DNA of 64,000 nucleotides from Baylisascaris procyonis (lineage: Eukaryota; Nematoda; Chromadorea; Rhabditida; Ascarididae). Location: contig JAZARR010000146.1 of assembly GCA_037389465.1 (NCBI GenBank), positions 8,231,168-8,295,167 of the forward strand, written 5' to 3'. A program made the translations under genes and the position numbers. Each line of letters opens with the position of its first letter. Positions within the stretch are counted from its first letter, which is position 1. The notes beneath the pieces were generated by a model. That model was not told the DNA's origin, did no database searches, and saw only the letters and a program-made list of their open reading frames with translations. This document shows, one piece after another, positions 53,801 to 64,000 of the stretch.

Positions 53801-54529
53801 GGATGTTCGGCTAGAGAGTAGAATATCATATATAAACGATCCCTAAATAAGGGGTACGCAACAATAGTTCGGAAGAGCCGTCGTCCATGTGGAACGAAAT
53901 AAGTGGAAAGGCAGGTCGACATGAAGTATATCTCTGCAAAATTGCTTGCTCATAATGAAACAGATAACGTCGGTAATTAAGGTCGTTGAAGGCTGTAAAG
54001 AAATTTTGCGTTCCCTACGATTGTAATATGCCTTCATTTCTAAGTGCTAAGCCGAAATAGTGTTGAAAACTTTCCACAGTTATTAGAACAACTCGGCGCC
54101 TTTTCCACAGATATTTTTGGTTTTTCATGATTGATTGTCGTCAAATCGAGTCAATAAAATTTCATACCGATTGGTTTATCGAGCTAATTTAATGCAATTA
54201 CGCACCGCAATGAGTCATTATGGATGTGGGAAATGATCCAGAAGGAGAAAATCTGTCGAAATTTTGAAAGAAAAAGATGTGCGGAAATGGGGTTCAGAAT
54301 TTCTCATATTTCACTAAAATTCAGTTTGCGCTCAGCTTCAACTATTCGACTTTGCAAGTCAAGGATGTTCGTTATAGGTATCCAGGATGTTACAAATTTG
54401 CAGTATTCGGTAGTAAATTCGATGGTGAAGAAGTCATCCGCATCCTTAAGTGCCTGCTTCTTTCGAAACAGCCAACACATTCTTGGTGAATAGTAACACA
54501 GGAATACTCACCGCTTAAAATATCTTTAC
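50818..54529. other. Subtelomeric stretch without an assignable gene
   Basis: It contains short open frames on both strands (for example plus 51369-51509, plus 54277-54489, minus 53569-53345), none with a recognisable family. An imperfect hairpin lies at 52540-52604. The 3' exons of the neuropeptide gene should be here but I could not identify them. Confidence 0.5.
52540..52604. repeat. 65-nt imperfect inverted repeat / hairpin
   Basis: The left arm (52540-52567) begins AGTCCTATTCCAA and ends GTACC. The right arm (52577-52604) is its near-perfect reverse complement, with two short mismatch patches and a 9-nt loop. It could be a small palindromic repeat or a small-RNA precursor-like fold. Confidence 0.75.
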
Positions 54530-55745
54530 CTGGATGACTGAGAGTTTTCATTGGAATTGTATGGATATGTGGCAGCGGTGTAATCGAATCTCTTTCCGAC
54601 TCTCGGATACGGAACAAGCACCGCAGCTGATGATTGCGGCCGATCGTTACGGCGCTGCTTCGGATAATCACCTATTTTTTTGCAAAGTAATTAAACGAAG
54701 TTAGCTGCGGTTCCAGCGAGCAGAATTTTATGTCATTTTATAACCGAACAACTGATACATGTAAACATTGGCCAGTTGCCATATATAAAAAGTCATTTTA
54801 CCAACTTTTTTTGCCCAAAAAGAACACTGCGAAGGCTATTTCATGGTGTAATGAATGAAATGGTATGGGATTTATGGGTGACGCGCAAAAATTTGCGCTC
54901 CTCATCTTCAACAGTCAACTCGATAGTTGTTGGGTTTGCTGATTTATGAGCAGTCGAAATTTTGTCTCAGTTATTCTTAGATGAAGGTTAGCTGATTTGA
55001 TTCTATAGAAGATTTCCATCTTGCCAATGAAATGCAATTGAAAAGGTGGATATACAAACACCTGTGGTCTTCTTTTCAAAAAAAAAAAAGAATCCAGTGA
55101 TTGTTAAGCTCGCCATGCAAAGATGCGTCACGCCTTGCTAAAGTTCAGCCCAACATGGCACCAGAGGGCACAGGTCTACGCCGAAGAGATACGAAATAGA
55201 ACGCTAAACACCATGGAAGTTGCTTCAATCGAGGATGGAGGGTTTTGAAATATGGATGATACGTGGAAATGATGCAAGATGACGAAATCTGATGAATGTG
55301 ATGCAGTAGTGGTGTTATAATTTCAACACATTTTCTGTTATAATTTCAACACATTTTCGGATACGTTACAGTATTCGATATACGCTCGTTGCGTATGAGA
55401 GCCGATTTTGAAATGTTAGAAGCGCAAAATTCTTGATTCCATTTTGTTTCCCCCCATATATACCTCAAAATTTTTTTAATTGTCCTTAGGTATACGAGGT
55501 GAAACATTCGTGGAACAAATGAGCTCGAGCCGAGGTTATAATAGAGCATACTGATTGCAAATAAAGCAGAAGAGAGAAACTGCTGCCCGACTTATAATCG
55601 TATATATCTCGAATAGTTTCGACATGGAAATCGAAAACTGTGCTATACTTGTCGAGATGATTTAAACGCTCAAATTGGTGAAAGGCTTACCATTGACAAA
55701 AACGGTAAGGAGGAGAGCGAAAAACGTGACGGCTAAAGTAGCCAT
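54530..55745 (-). CDS. nlp-44: CAPA/NLP-44-type neuropeptide precursor, first two exons (3' part not found)
   Basis: Minus strand. Exon 1 (55745-55691) starts ATG and encodes MATLAVTFFALLLTVFVN, a clean signal peptide, then donor GTAAGC in phase 1. Exon 2 (54671-54530), after acceptor AAAAAATAG, continues in the same phase: GDYPKQRR, then NDRPQSSAAVLVPYPRV, then GKR, and ends with donor GTAAAG in phase 2. The dibasic cut RR before, and the Gly-Lys-Arg amidation and cleavage site after, predict a PRV-amide peptide. It closely matches the LVPYPRV-amide peptide of C. elegans NLP-44/CAPA-1, a secreted ligand of neuromedin-U-type receptors. The C. elegans precursor also yields FYTPRI- and LYMARV-type peptides; I found neither here. 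The gene runs opposite to the four upstream genes and lies about 2.4 kb from the telomere. Confidence 0.75.
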
Positions 55746-55799
55746 CGGGAACAGCGTGACACGACAACATAAACGTCTGCCCACTGCCTCGGAGGTGCA

Positions 55800-55805
55800 T
55801 TTATA
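55800..55805 (-). promoter_or_regulatory. Candidate TATA box upstream of the neuropeptide gene
   Basis: On the minus strand CGATATAAATGC gives TATAAA about 55 bases before ATG 55745, with no trans-splice acceptor seen in between. Position and sequence fit, but AT-rich DNA produces such matches by chance. Confidence 0.3.
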
Positions 55806-56759
55806 TCGAATCGCCGGAAACGTCAATTTCTGGCTCGACATTCAGAAGAAATCTGGAGCGAAGCTTTCACTACGTTTGTCATTTCTTGCGTACCTTCGCA
55901 AATAACTTCAGCCCCCGCTTTCACTAGATACCAGCGGAAGTTTATGGCCTACTTGCTTGCGATACTTGAGGACGACTGAGCAATCATCAACATTAATATG
56001 ACGGGTTGTAAAATTTCAAAGCGTACAACGGTACACTGAAAATTGCACCAAGAACGTTTTCGCTCTGATTATGCAACACCAATCAAAACTCAATTTTCGA
56101 AAAAAATTACACTCATACCTTAAACTTCATAGTTATACTCAAGAAAACTATTCTATTTGGGAATTCAATCCAACATGAGCATCTCTGGGGAGTTAACCGT
56201 ATGGCAAATGCTGAGAGTGCACCCTTGTAAAAGCGTCTGACTTCCATCTTTTAAACACTTTTGCCGTAATGGCAGCAACCCCTTACCTACGGCGGCAACC
56301 TAGCAAGTTTTTATCCGCAATATCTTGGGTTGCCATTGTTGGTTCGAGATCTTTCGGCATATTGCTCCGATACGTGTTATAAAAGCCGCAACATGAAATG
56401 CTTTGTTGGTGCTTCGCTATAACCAGAGACTAATGACCACATGAGGTACTTTGACTATAACGTGTGCCTTAGTTGACACTTTTTGCTCATATATTTTGTG
56501 TGTCAGTGCTTATTCGTATCGACTGAAGTGGATTATCACGTAAATGAATGACGTTTGTCTTGAATGTTCATAAATTGAATGGTCGAGAATTGTAAAACAT
56601 GTGTCCATCCATACAGCCTTGTCTTTAATTCGTACCTCGTCAACGATATAAAAGCGTTTCAGGTGGTGTGGGATTTGTTCATTTACCCGTTGTTATTCAA
56701 ACAACGATAATTCTTCCATTTACTTCTCTATCAAAAAACACAACTTGTACCACATAGTT
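55806..56759. other. Region between neuropeptide exon 1 and the LINE relic
   Basis: No gene recognised. Minus-strand frames at 56260-56640 may be the decayed 3' continuation of the LINE, but the similarity is too weak to call. Confidence 0.4.
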
Positions 56760-57350
56760 ATACCACTCATGTTGGTAGTTATATGCATGACACGGTATTT
56801 ATAACGACAAACGTTGAATTGCCATGAATTTGACCGATTTCTAAAACAGTCAAAATTGCGTAAGTGGTGGAAATCATAGAGAGGATGGTTTAATGGTCAG
56901 TAAATTGAAGTTCATCCATAAACAAGCTAGTAGCACTATGCACATTATCTAGAACACCGTTTATGTGTAAGGTAAATAAAGTTGAACTGAAGACGATCCC
57001 TGAGATACATCATTGCAAACTGGGTGAGGGGCCGGTAGTCCGTTTCCAAGAATGTTCGATCGTATAGAAATATGCGAATCTGTTTTGAAGAAAAGCGGAA
57101 AACCATATATTTCTCCATACTTAATAGTAACTTTCCATTGCAAACGACGTCAAAGCCTTAGCGTAGTCAATACGAATAATATCGGTTTGAACTTTCATAT
57201 TTAACATTATGACGCAGTCACCCACATAGGAAGTTGAGAGAATATGGATAACGCAACAAATCATTTCTAATGATTATCTCAAAGGGTTTCAAAGCGAAGG
57301 AAGTGAAACTCACCAGACGGTAACTTTTAGTAACAACGTCTCCATTTACG
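56760..57350 (-). pseudogene. Non-LTR retrotransposon (LINE, CR1-like) reverse transcriptase relic
   Basis: Read on the minus strand, RT blocks occur in the right order. They are a thumb-side block SYRLVSFTSFALKPFEIIIR at about 57325-57265, motif A RIDYAKA at about 57175-57154, the VSQGS form of motif B at 57008-56988, and THE motif C region TSLFMDELQFTDH near 56935-56900, where the catalytic YADD is degraded to FMDE. The block WQFNVCRYKYRVMHI follows at about 56823-56780. The blocks lie in at least two different frames with stops between, so the copy is dead. CR1-like is my best guess at the clade. Confidence 0.75.
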
Positions 57351-57634
57351 TTTCATTGATGAAATATGCTCTTGCTGTGTTTGTTCTATAATATCGGCAT
57401 AAAGCATCAACAAAACGAAATAGGTTTTCTGCCGAAAATATCGAATTTTGATGAACTTCAAGCTTTCTTAAAGGCTGTTACGACTTTTCTTAACAAAGAG
57501 CTCACTAGAATCATCATCACAACTACTCTATGTCAGTTCGTTCCTGATGTATGGCGTAATGCGCTCATCGGAGTGTAATGCAATGTGCGCATTTAACTTA
57601 CGAGACATTCACAACACCACCGAGAATGGGTACG
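57351..57634. other. Subtelomeric gap between LINE relic and tRNA-like element
   Basis: No gene. A plus-strand frame contains CQFVPDVWRNALI, reminiscent of the region just before a LINE RT domain but on the strand opposite to the relic beside it. It may be an inverted fragment or chance. Confidence 0.35.
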
Positions 57635-57700
57635 TCCGCGGTAGCTCAGAGGTAAAACATTTGCATGATGAGCGATTCGTCGCGGGTTCGTCTCCGTCTG
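57635..57700 (+). repeat. tRNA-like element (SINE head or tRNA pseudogene)
   Basis: The A box TAGCTCAGAGG at 57642-57652 and the B box GGTTCGTCTCC at 57685-57695 have tRNA-like spacing. The putative acceptor bases TCCGCGG (57635-57641) do not pair with those after the T arm, and the D and anticodon stems are poor. It is therefore not a working tRNA gene; more likely a pol III SINE head or a decayed tRNA. Confidence 0.6.
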
Positions 57701-58163
57701 CAAACCCGTCCGCAGACTTGTGCGAGCTGGCGACGTGTGGCATGCACGGTGAGTGCTAGGGTATGCCTCATCACTTGTCCAGGTGTTGGCATGCAGTTAG
57801 ATGCGCAAGTGCGGAGGGATGTTGGTAGAAAATGCCCTCCGAGACGCAGGGAGCGTTTTCCGTGGCTCAGCTTATGTTGTGTACGTCCAGTCAGTTCATT
57901 TGCGCACAATTATACGAAACTCGGTTGGGTGCATAACGCCATACAACAGAACAATGGAAGTCAACAATCGAAAGGAGGTGAGGAGATATGAGTTAGCGTA
58001 GATGAGTTGATATGTTCAGACAACGGGTGGAGCGATGTCCGATTCACGTACAAAGGTCGTAGCAGTGGATCTTTTTCGAACAATGCACTGGGAACCCTAT
58101 CGCGTACTGTTTTGGTCTGATTTCGATCTGTCGATCCTGGAATTGGAGGATCGGAAGTTGGGT
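57701..58163. other. Last unique subtelomeric DNA before the telomere
   Basis: About 460 bp of moderately GC-rich unique sequence, without satellite units or degenerate telomere hexamers, running directly into GGTTTAGGC at 58161. No gene recognised. Confidence 0.6.
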
Positions 58164-61100
58164 TTAGGCTTAGGCTTAGGCTTAGGCTTAGGCTTAGGCT
58201 TAGGCTTAGGCTTAGGCTTAGGCTTAGGCTTAGGCTTAGGCTTAGGCTTAGGCTTAGGCTTAGGCTTAGGCTTAGGCTTAGGCTTAGGCTTAGGCTTAGG
58301 CTTAGGCTTAGGCTTAGGCTTAGGCTTAGGCTTAGGCTTAGGCTTAGGCTTAGGCTTAGGCTTAGGCTTAGGCTTAGGCTTAGGCTTAGGCTTAGGCTTA
58401 GGCTTAGGCTTAGGCTTAGGCTTAGGCTTAGGCTTAGGCTTAGGCTTAGGCTTAGGCTTAGGCTTAGGCTTAGGCTTAGGCTTAGGCTTAGGCTTAGGCT
58501 TAGGCTTAGGCTTAGGCTTAGGCTTAGGCTTAGGCTTAGGCTTAGGCTTAGGCTTAGGCTTAGGCTTAGGCTTAGGCTTAGGCTTAGGCTTAGGCTTAGG
58601 CTTAGGCTTAGGCTTAGGCTTAGGCTTAGGCTTAGGCTTAGGCTTAGGCTTAGGCTTAGGCTTAGGCTTAGGCTTAGGCTTAGGCTTAGGCTTAGGCTTA
58701 GGCTTAGGCTTAGGCTTAGGCTTAGGCTTAGGCTTAGGCTTAGGCTTAGGCTTAGGCTTAGGCTTAGGCTTAGGCTTAGGCTTAGGCTTAGGCTTAGGCT
58801 TAGGCTTAGGCTTAGGCTTAGGCTTAGGCTTAGGCTTAGGCTTAGGCTTAGGCTTAGGCTTAGGCTTAGGCTTAGGCTTAGGCTTAGGCTTAGGCTTAGG
58901 CTTAGGCTTAGGCTTAGGCTTAGGCTTAGGCTTAGGCTTAGGCTTAGGCTTAGGCTTAGGCTTAGGCTTAGGCTTAGGCTTAGGCTTAGGCTTAGGCTTA
59001 GGCTTAGGCTTAGGCTTAGGCTTAGGCTTAGGCTTAGGCTTAGGCTTAGGCTTAGGCTTAGGCTTAGGCTTAGGCTTAGGCTTAGGCTTAGGCTTAGGCT
59101 TAGGCTTAGGCTTAGGCTTAGGCTTAGGCTTAGGCTTAGGCTTAGGCTTAGGCTTAGGCTTAGGCTTAGGCTTAGGCTTAGGCTTAGGCTTAGGCTTAGG
59201 CTTAGGCTTAGGCTTAGGCTTAGGCTTAGGCTTAGGCTTAGGCTTAGGCTTAGGCTTAGGCTTAGGCTTAGGCTTAGGCTTAGGCTTAGGCTTAGGCTTA
59301 GGCTTAGGCTTAGGCTTAGGCTTAGGCTTAGGCTTAGGCTTAGGCTTAGGCTTAGGCTTAGGCTTAGGCTTAGGCTTAGGCTTAGGCTTAGGCTTAGGCT
59401 TAGGCTTAGGCTTAGGCTTAGGCTTAGGCTTAGGCTTAGGCTTAGGCTTAGGCTTAGGCTTAGGCTTAGGCTTAGGCTTAGGCTTAGGCTTAGGCTTAGG
59501 CTTAGGCTTAGGCTTAGGCTTAGGCTTAGGCTTAGGCTTAGGCTTAGGCTTAGGCTTAGGCTTAGGCTTAGGCTTAGGCTTAGGCTTAGGCTTAGGCTTA
59601 GGCTTAGGCTTAGGCTTAGGCTTAGGCTTAGGCTTAGGCTTAGGCTTAGGCTTAGGCTTAGGCTTAGGCTTAGGCTTAGGCTTAGGCTTAGGCTTAGGCT
59701 TAGGCTTAGGCTTAGGCTTAGGCTTAGGCTTAGGCTTAGGCTTAGGCTTAGGCTTAGGCTTAGGCTTAGGCTTAGGCTTAGGCTTAGGCTTAGGCTTAGG
59801 CTTAGGCTTAGGCTTAGGCTTAGGCTTAGGCTTAGGCTTAGGCTTAGGCTTAGGCTTAGGCTTAGGCTTAGGCTTAGGCTTAGGCTTAGGCTTAGGCTTA
59901 GGCTTAGGCTTAGGCTTAGGCTTAGGCTTAGGCTTAGGCTTAGGCTTAGGCTTAGGCTTAGGCTTAGGCTTAGGCTTAGGCTTAGGCTTAGGCTTAGGCT
60001 TAGGCTTAGGCTTAGGCTTAGGCTTAGGCTTAGGCTTAGGCTTAGGCTTAGGCTTAGGCTTAGGCTTAGGCTTAGGCTTAGGCTTAGGCTTAGGCTTAGG
60101 CTTAGGCTTAGGCTTAGGCTTAGGCTTAGGCTTAGGCTTAGGCTTAGGCTTAGGCTTAGGCTTAGGCTTAGGCTTAGGCTTAGGCTTAGGCTTAGGCTTA
60201 GGCTTAGGCTTAGGCTTAGGCTTAGGCTTAGGCTTAGGCTTAGGCTTAGGCTTAGGCTTAGGCTTAGGCTTAGGCTTAGGCTTAGGCTTAGGCTTAGGCT
60301 TAGGCTTAGGCTTAGGCTTAGGCTTAGGCTTAGGCTTAGGCTTAGGCTTAGGCTTAGGCTTAGGCTTAGGCTTAGGCTTAGGCTTAGGCTTAGGCTTAGG
60401 CTTAGGCTTAGGCTTAGGCTTAGGCTTAGGCTTAGGCTTAGGCTTAGGCTTAGGCTTAGGCTTAGGCTTAGGCTTAGGCTTAGGCTTAGGCTTAGGCTTA
60501 GGCTTAGGCTTAGGCTTAGGCTTAGGCTTAGGCTTAGGCTTAGGCTTAGGCTTAGGCTTAGGCTTAGGCTTAGGCTTAGGCTTAGGCTTAGGCTTAGGCT
60601 TAGGCTTAGGCTTAGGCTTAGGCTTAGGCTTAGGCTTAGGCTTAGGCTTAGGCTTAGGCTTAGGCTTAGGCTTAGGCTTAGGCTTAGGCTTAGGCTTAGG
60701 CTTAGGCTTAGGCTTAGGCTTAGGCTTAGGCTTAGGCTTAGGCTTAGGCTTAGGCTTAGGCTTAGGCTTAGGCTTAGGCTTAGGCTTAGGCTTAGGCTTA
60801 GGCTTAGGCTTAGGCTTAGGCTTAGGCTTAGGCTTAGGCTTAGGCTTAGGCTTAGGCTTAGGCTTAGGCTTAGGCTTAGGCTTAGGCTTAGGCTTAGGCT
60901 TAGGCTTAGGCTTAGGCTTAGGCTTAGGCTTAGGCTTAGGCTTAGGCTTAGGCTTAGGCTTAGGCTTAGGCTTAGGCTTAGGCTTAGGCTTAGGCTTAGG
61001 CTTAGGCTTAGGCTTAGGCTTAGGCTTAGGCTTAGGCTTAGGCTTAGGCTTAGGCTTAGGCTTAGGCTTAGGCTTAGGCTTAGGCTTAGGCTTAGGCTTA

Positions 61101-63999
61101 GGCTTAGGCTTAGGCTTAGGCTTAGGCTTAGGCTTAGGCTTAGGCTTAGGCTTAGGCTTAGGCTTAGGCTTAGGCTTAGGCTTAGGCTTAGGCTTAGGCT
61201 TAGGCTTAGGCTTAGGCTTAGGCTTAGGCTTAGGCTTAGGCTTAGGCTTAGGCTTAGGCTTAGGCTTAGGCTTAGGCTTAGGCTTAGGCTTAGGCTTAGG
61301 CTTAGGCTTAGGCTTAGGCTTAGGCTTAGGCTTAGGCTTAGGCTTAGGCTTAGGCTTAGGCTTAGGCTTAGGCTTAGGCTTAGGCTTAGGCTTAGGCTTA
61401 GGCTTAGGCTTAGGCTTAGGCTTAGGCTTAGGCTTAGGCTTAGGCTTAGGCTTAGGCTTAGGCTTAGGCTTAGGCTTAGGCTTAGGCTTAGGCTTAGGCT
61501 TAGGCTTAGGCTTAGGCTTAGGCTTAGGCTTAGGCTTAGGCTTAGGCTTAGGCTTAGGCTTAGGCTTAGGCTTAGGCTTAGGCTTAGGCTTAGGCTTAGG
61601 CTTAGGCTTAGGCTTAGGCTTAGGCTTAGGCTTAGGCTTAGGCTTAGGCTTAGGCTTAGGCTTAGGCTTAGGCTTAGGCTTAGGCTTAGGCTTAGGCTTA
61701 GGCTTAGGCTTAGGCTTAGGCTTAGGCTTAGGCTTAGGCTTAGGCTTAGGCTTAGGCTTAGGCTTAGGCTTAGGCTTAGGCTTAGGCTTAGGCTTAGGCT
61801 TAGGCTTAGGCTTAGGCTTAGGCTTAGGCTTAGGCTTAGGCTTAGGCTTAGGCTTAGGCTTAGGCTTAGGCTTAGGCTTAGGCTTAGGCTTAGGCTTAGG
61901 CTTAGGCTTAGGCTTAGGCTTAGGCTTAGGCTTAGGCTTAGGCTTAGGCTTAGGCTTAGGCTTAGGCTTAGGCTTAGGCTTAGGCTTAGGCTTAGGCTTA
62001 GGCTTAGGCTTAGGCTTAGGCTTAGGCTTAGGCTTAGGCTTAGGCTTAGGCTTAGGCTTAGGCTTAGGCTTAGGCTTAGGCTTAGGCTTAGGCTTAGGCT
62101 TAGGCTTAGGCTTAGGCTTAGGCTTAGGCTTAGGCTTAGGCTTAGGCTTAGGCTTAGGCTTAGGCTTAGGCTTAGGCTTAGGCTTAGGCTTAGGCTTAGG
62201 CTTAGGCTTAGGCTTAGGCTTAGGCTTAGGCTTAGGCTTAGGCTTAGGCTTAGGCTTAGGCTTAGGCTTAGGCTTAGGCTTAGGCTTAGGCTTAGGCTTA
62301 GGCTTAGGCTTAGGCTTAGGCTTAGGCTTAGGCTTAGGCTTAGGCTTAGGCTTAGGCTTAGGCTTAGGCTTAGGCTTAGGCTTAGGCTTAGGCTTAGGCT
62401 TAGGCTTAGGCTTAGGCTTAGGCTTAGGCTTAGGCTTAGGCTTAGGCTTAGGCTTAGGCTTAGGCTTAGGCTTAGGCTTAGGCTTAGGCTTAGGCTTAGG
62501 CTTAGGCTTAGGCTTAGGCTTAGGCTTAGGCTTAGGCTTAGGCTTAGGCTTAGGCTTAGGCTTAGGCTTAGGCTTAGGCTTAGGCTTAGGCTTAGGCTTA
62601 GGCTTAGGCTTAGGCTTAGGCTTAGGCTTAGGCTTAGGCTTAGGCTTAGGCTTAGGCTTAGGCTTAGGCTTAGGCTTAGGCTTAGGCTTAGGCTTAGGCT
62701 TAGGCTTAGGCTTAGGCTTAGGCTTAGGCTTAGGCTTAGGCTTAGGCTTAGGCTTAGGCTTAGGCTTAGGCTTAGGCTTAGGCTTAGGCTTAGGCTTAGG
62801 CTTAGGCTTAGGCTTAGGCTTAGGCTTAGGCTTAGGCTTAGGCTTAGGCTTAGGCTTAGGCTTAGGCTTAGGCTTAGGCTTAGGCTTAGGCTTAGGCTTA
62901 GGCTTAGGCTTAGGCTTAGGCTTAGGCTTAGGCTTAGGCTTAGGCTTAGGCTTAGGCTTAGGCTTAGGCTTAGGCTTAGGCTTAGGCTTAGGCTTAGGCT
63001 TAGGCTTAGGCTTAGGCTTAGGCTTAGGCTTAGGCTTAGGCTTAGGCTTAGGCTTAGGCTTAGGCTTAGGCTTAGGCTTAGGCTTAGGCTTAGGCTTAGG
63101 CTTAGGCTTAGGCTTAGGCTTAGGCTTAGGCTTAGGCTTAGGCTTAGGCTTAGGCTTAGGCTTAGGCTTAGGCTTAGGCTTAGGCTTAGGCTTAGGCTTA
63201 GGCTTAGGCTTAGGCTTAGGCTTAGGCTTAGGCTTAGGCTTAGGCTTAGGCTTAGGCTTAGGCTTAGGCTTAGGCTTAGGCTTAGGCTTAGGCTTAGGCT
63301 TAGGCTTAGGCTTAGGCTTAGGCTTAGGCTTAGGCTTAGGCTTAGGCTTAGGCTTAGGCTTAGGCTTAGGCTTAGGCTTAGGCTTAGGCTTAGGCTTAGG
63401 CTTAGGCTTAGGCTTAGGCTTAGGCTTAGGCTTAGGCTTAGGCTTAGGCTTAGGCTTAGGCTTAGGCTTAGGCTTAGGCTTAGGCTTAGGCTTAGGCTTA
63501 GGCTTAGGCTTAGGCTTAGGCTTAGGCTTAGGCTTAGGCTTAGGCTTAGGCTTAGGCTTAGGCTTAGGCTTAGGCTTAGGCTTAGGCTTAGGCTTAGGCT
63601 TAGGCTTAGGCTTAGGCTTAGGCTTAGGCTTAGGCTTAGGCTTAGGCTTAGGCTTAGGCTTAGGCTTAGGCTTAGGCTTAGGCTTAGGCTTAGGCTTAGG
63701 CTTAGGCTTAGGCTTAGGCTTAGGCTTAGGCTTAGGCTTAGGCTTAGGCTTAGGCTTAGGCTTAGGCTTAGGCTTAGGCTTAGGCTTAGGCTTAGGCTTA
63801 GGCTTAGGCTTAGGCTTAGGCTTAGGCTTAGGCTTAGGCTTAGGCTTAGGCTTAGGCTTAGGCTTAGGCTTAGGCTTAGGCTTAGGCTTAGGCTTAGGCT
63901 TAGGCTTAGGCTTAGGCTTAGGCTTAGGCTTAGGCTTAGGCTTAGGCTTAGGCTTAGGCTTAGGCTTAGGCTTAGGCTTAGGCTTAGGCTTAGGCTTAG
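58164..63999 (+). repeat. Telomere: (TTAGGC)n, about 972 copies
   Basis: Every line of the tract is in the same six-base register, and I saw no variant hexamer. TTAGGC is the nematode telomere repeat. The G-rich strand runs 5' to 3' rightward, so this is the right chromosome end. The final base of the window is T where G is expected. Confidence 0.99.
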
Positions 64000-64000
64000 T

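Noticed and set aside
57635..57706. Functional tRNA gene
   Set aside because: Pol III boxes are present, but the acceptor stem does not pair and the D and anticodon stems are poor.
1..64000. CRISPR array, prokaryotic operons, ribosome binding sites
   Set aside because: The window is nuclear nematode DNA with spliced genes; the only regular repeat arrays are the TA tract and the telomere.

Overview
The window is the right-hand end of a chromosome from a nematode. The last 5.8 kb (58164-63999) is an uninterrupted array of TTAGGC, the nematode telomere repeat, with its G-rich strand running toward the end. The gene content agrees: intron-rich genes with GT-AG (and one GC-AG) introns, an apparent spliced-leader acceptor just before a start codon, a CX-module membrane protein (a nematode family) and a CAPA/NLP-44-type neuropeptide exon. 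The DNA is AT-rich with many poly-T and poly-A runs. The exact species cannot be read from it. All gene models were spliced by eye, using reading frame, splice-site sequence and matching intron phase.

Layout, left to right: (1) <163-11920, plus strand, the 3' part of a TARBP1/Trm3-type tRNA 2'-O-methyltransferase ending in a complete SpoU/SPOUT domain. (2) 14242-19142, plus, a secreted-then-anchored protein of 349 residues with one complete and one defective CX module and a single transmembrane segment. (3) 23620-33895, plus, a 631-residue ER protein related to PDIA5, with the usual b-like domain and three thioredoxin domains plus an extra, degenerate fourth one, ending in HTEL. (4) 37094-50817, plus, an 18-exon, Q/S/A-rich nuclear-looking protein of about 738 residues with a short INO80E/TBRG1-like coiled coil. 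(5) 50818-58163, the subtelomere, where orientation switches: two minus-strand exons of a CAPA/NLP-44 neuropeptide precursor (55745-54530), a frameshifted minus-strand LINE reverse-transcriptase relic (about 57350-56760), a tRNA-like element with pol III A and B boxes (57635-57700), and then the telomere.

The genes do not form a pathway. The window looks like ordinary autonomous nematode genes running up to a chromosome end, with a short subtelomere free of satellite arrays. The points most worth following are the four-domain PDIA5-like protein, whose introns repeatedly split the Trp codon before the CxxC active site; the neuropeptide gene about 2.4 kb from the telomere; the Q-rich coiled-coil protein; and the CX protein with one missing cysteine. 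I saw no CRISPR array, prokaryotic mobile element, rRNA gene or intact tRNA gene.
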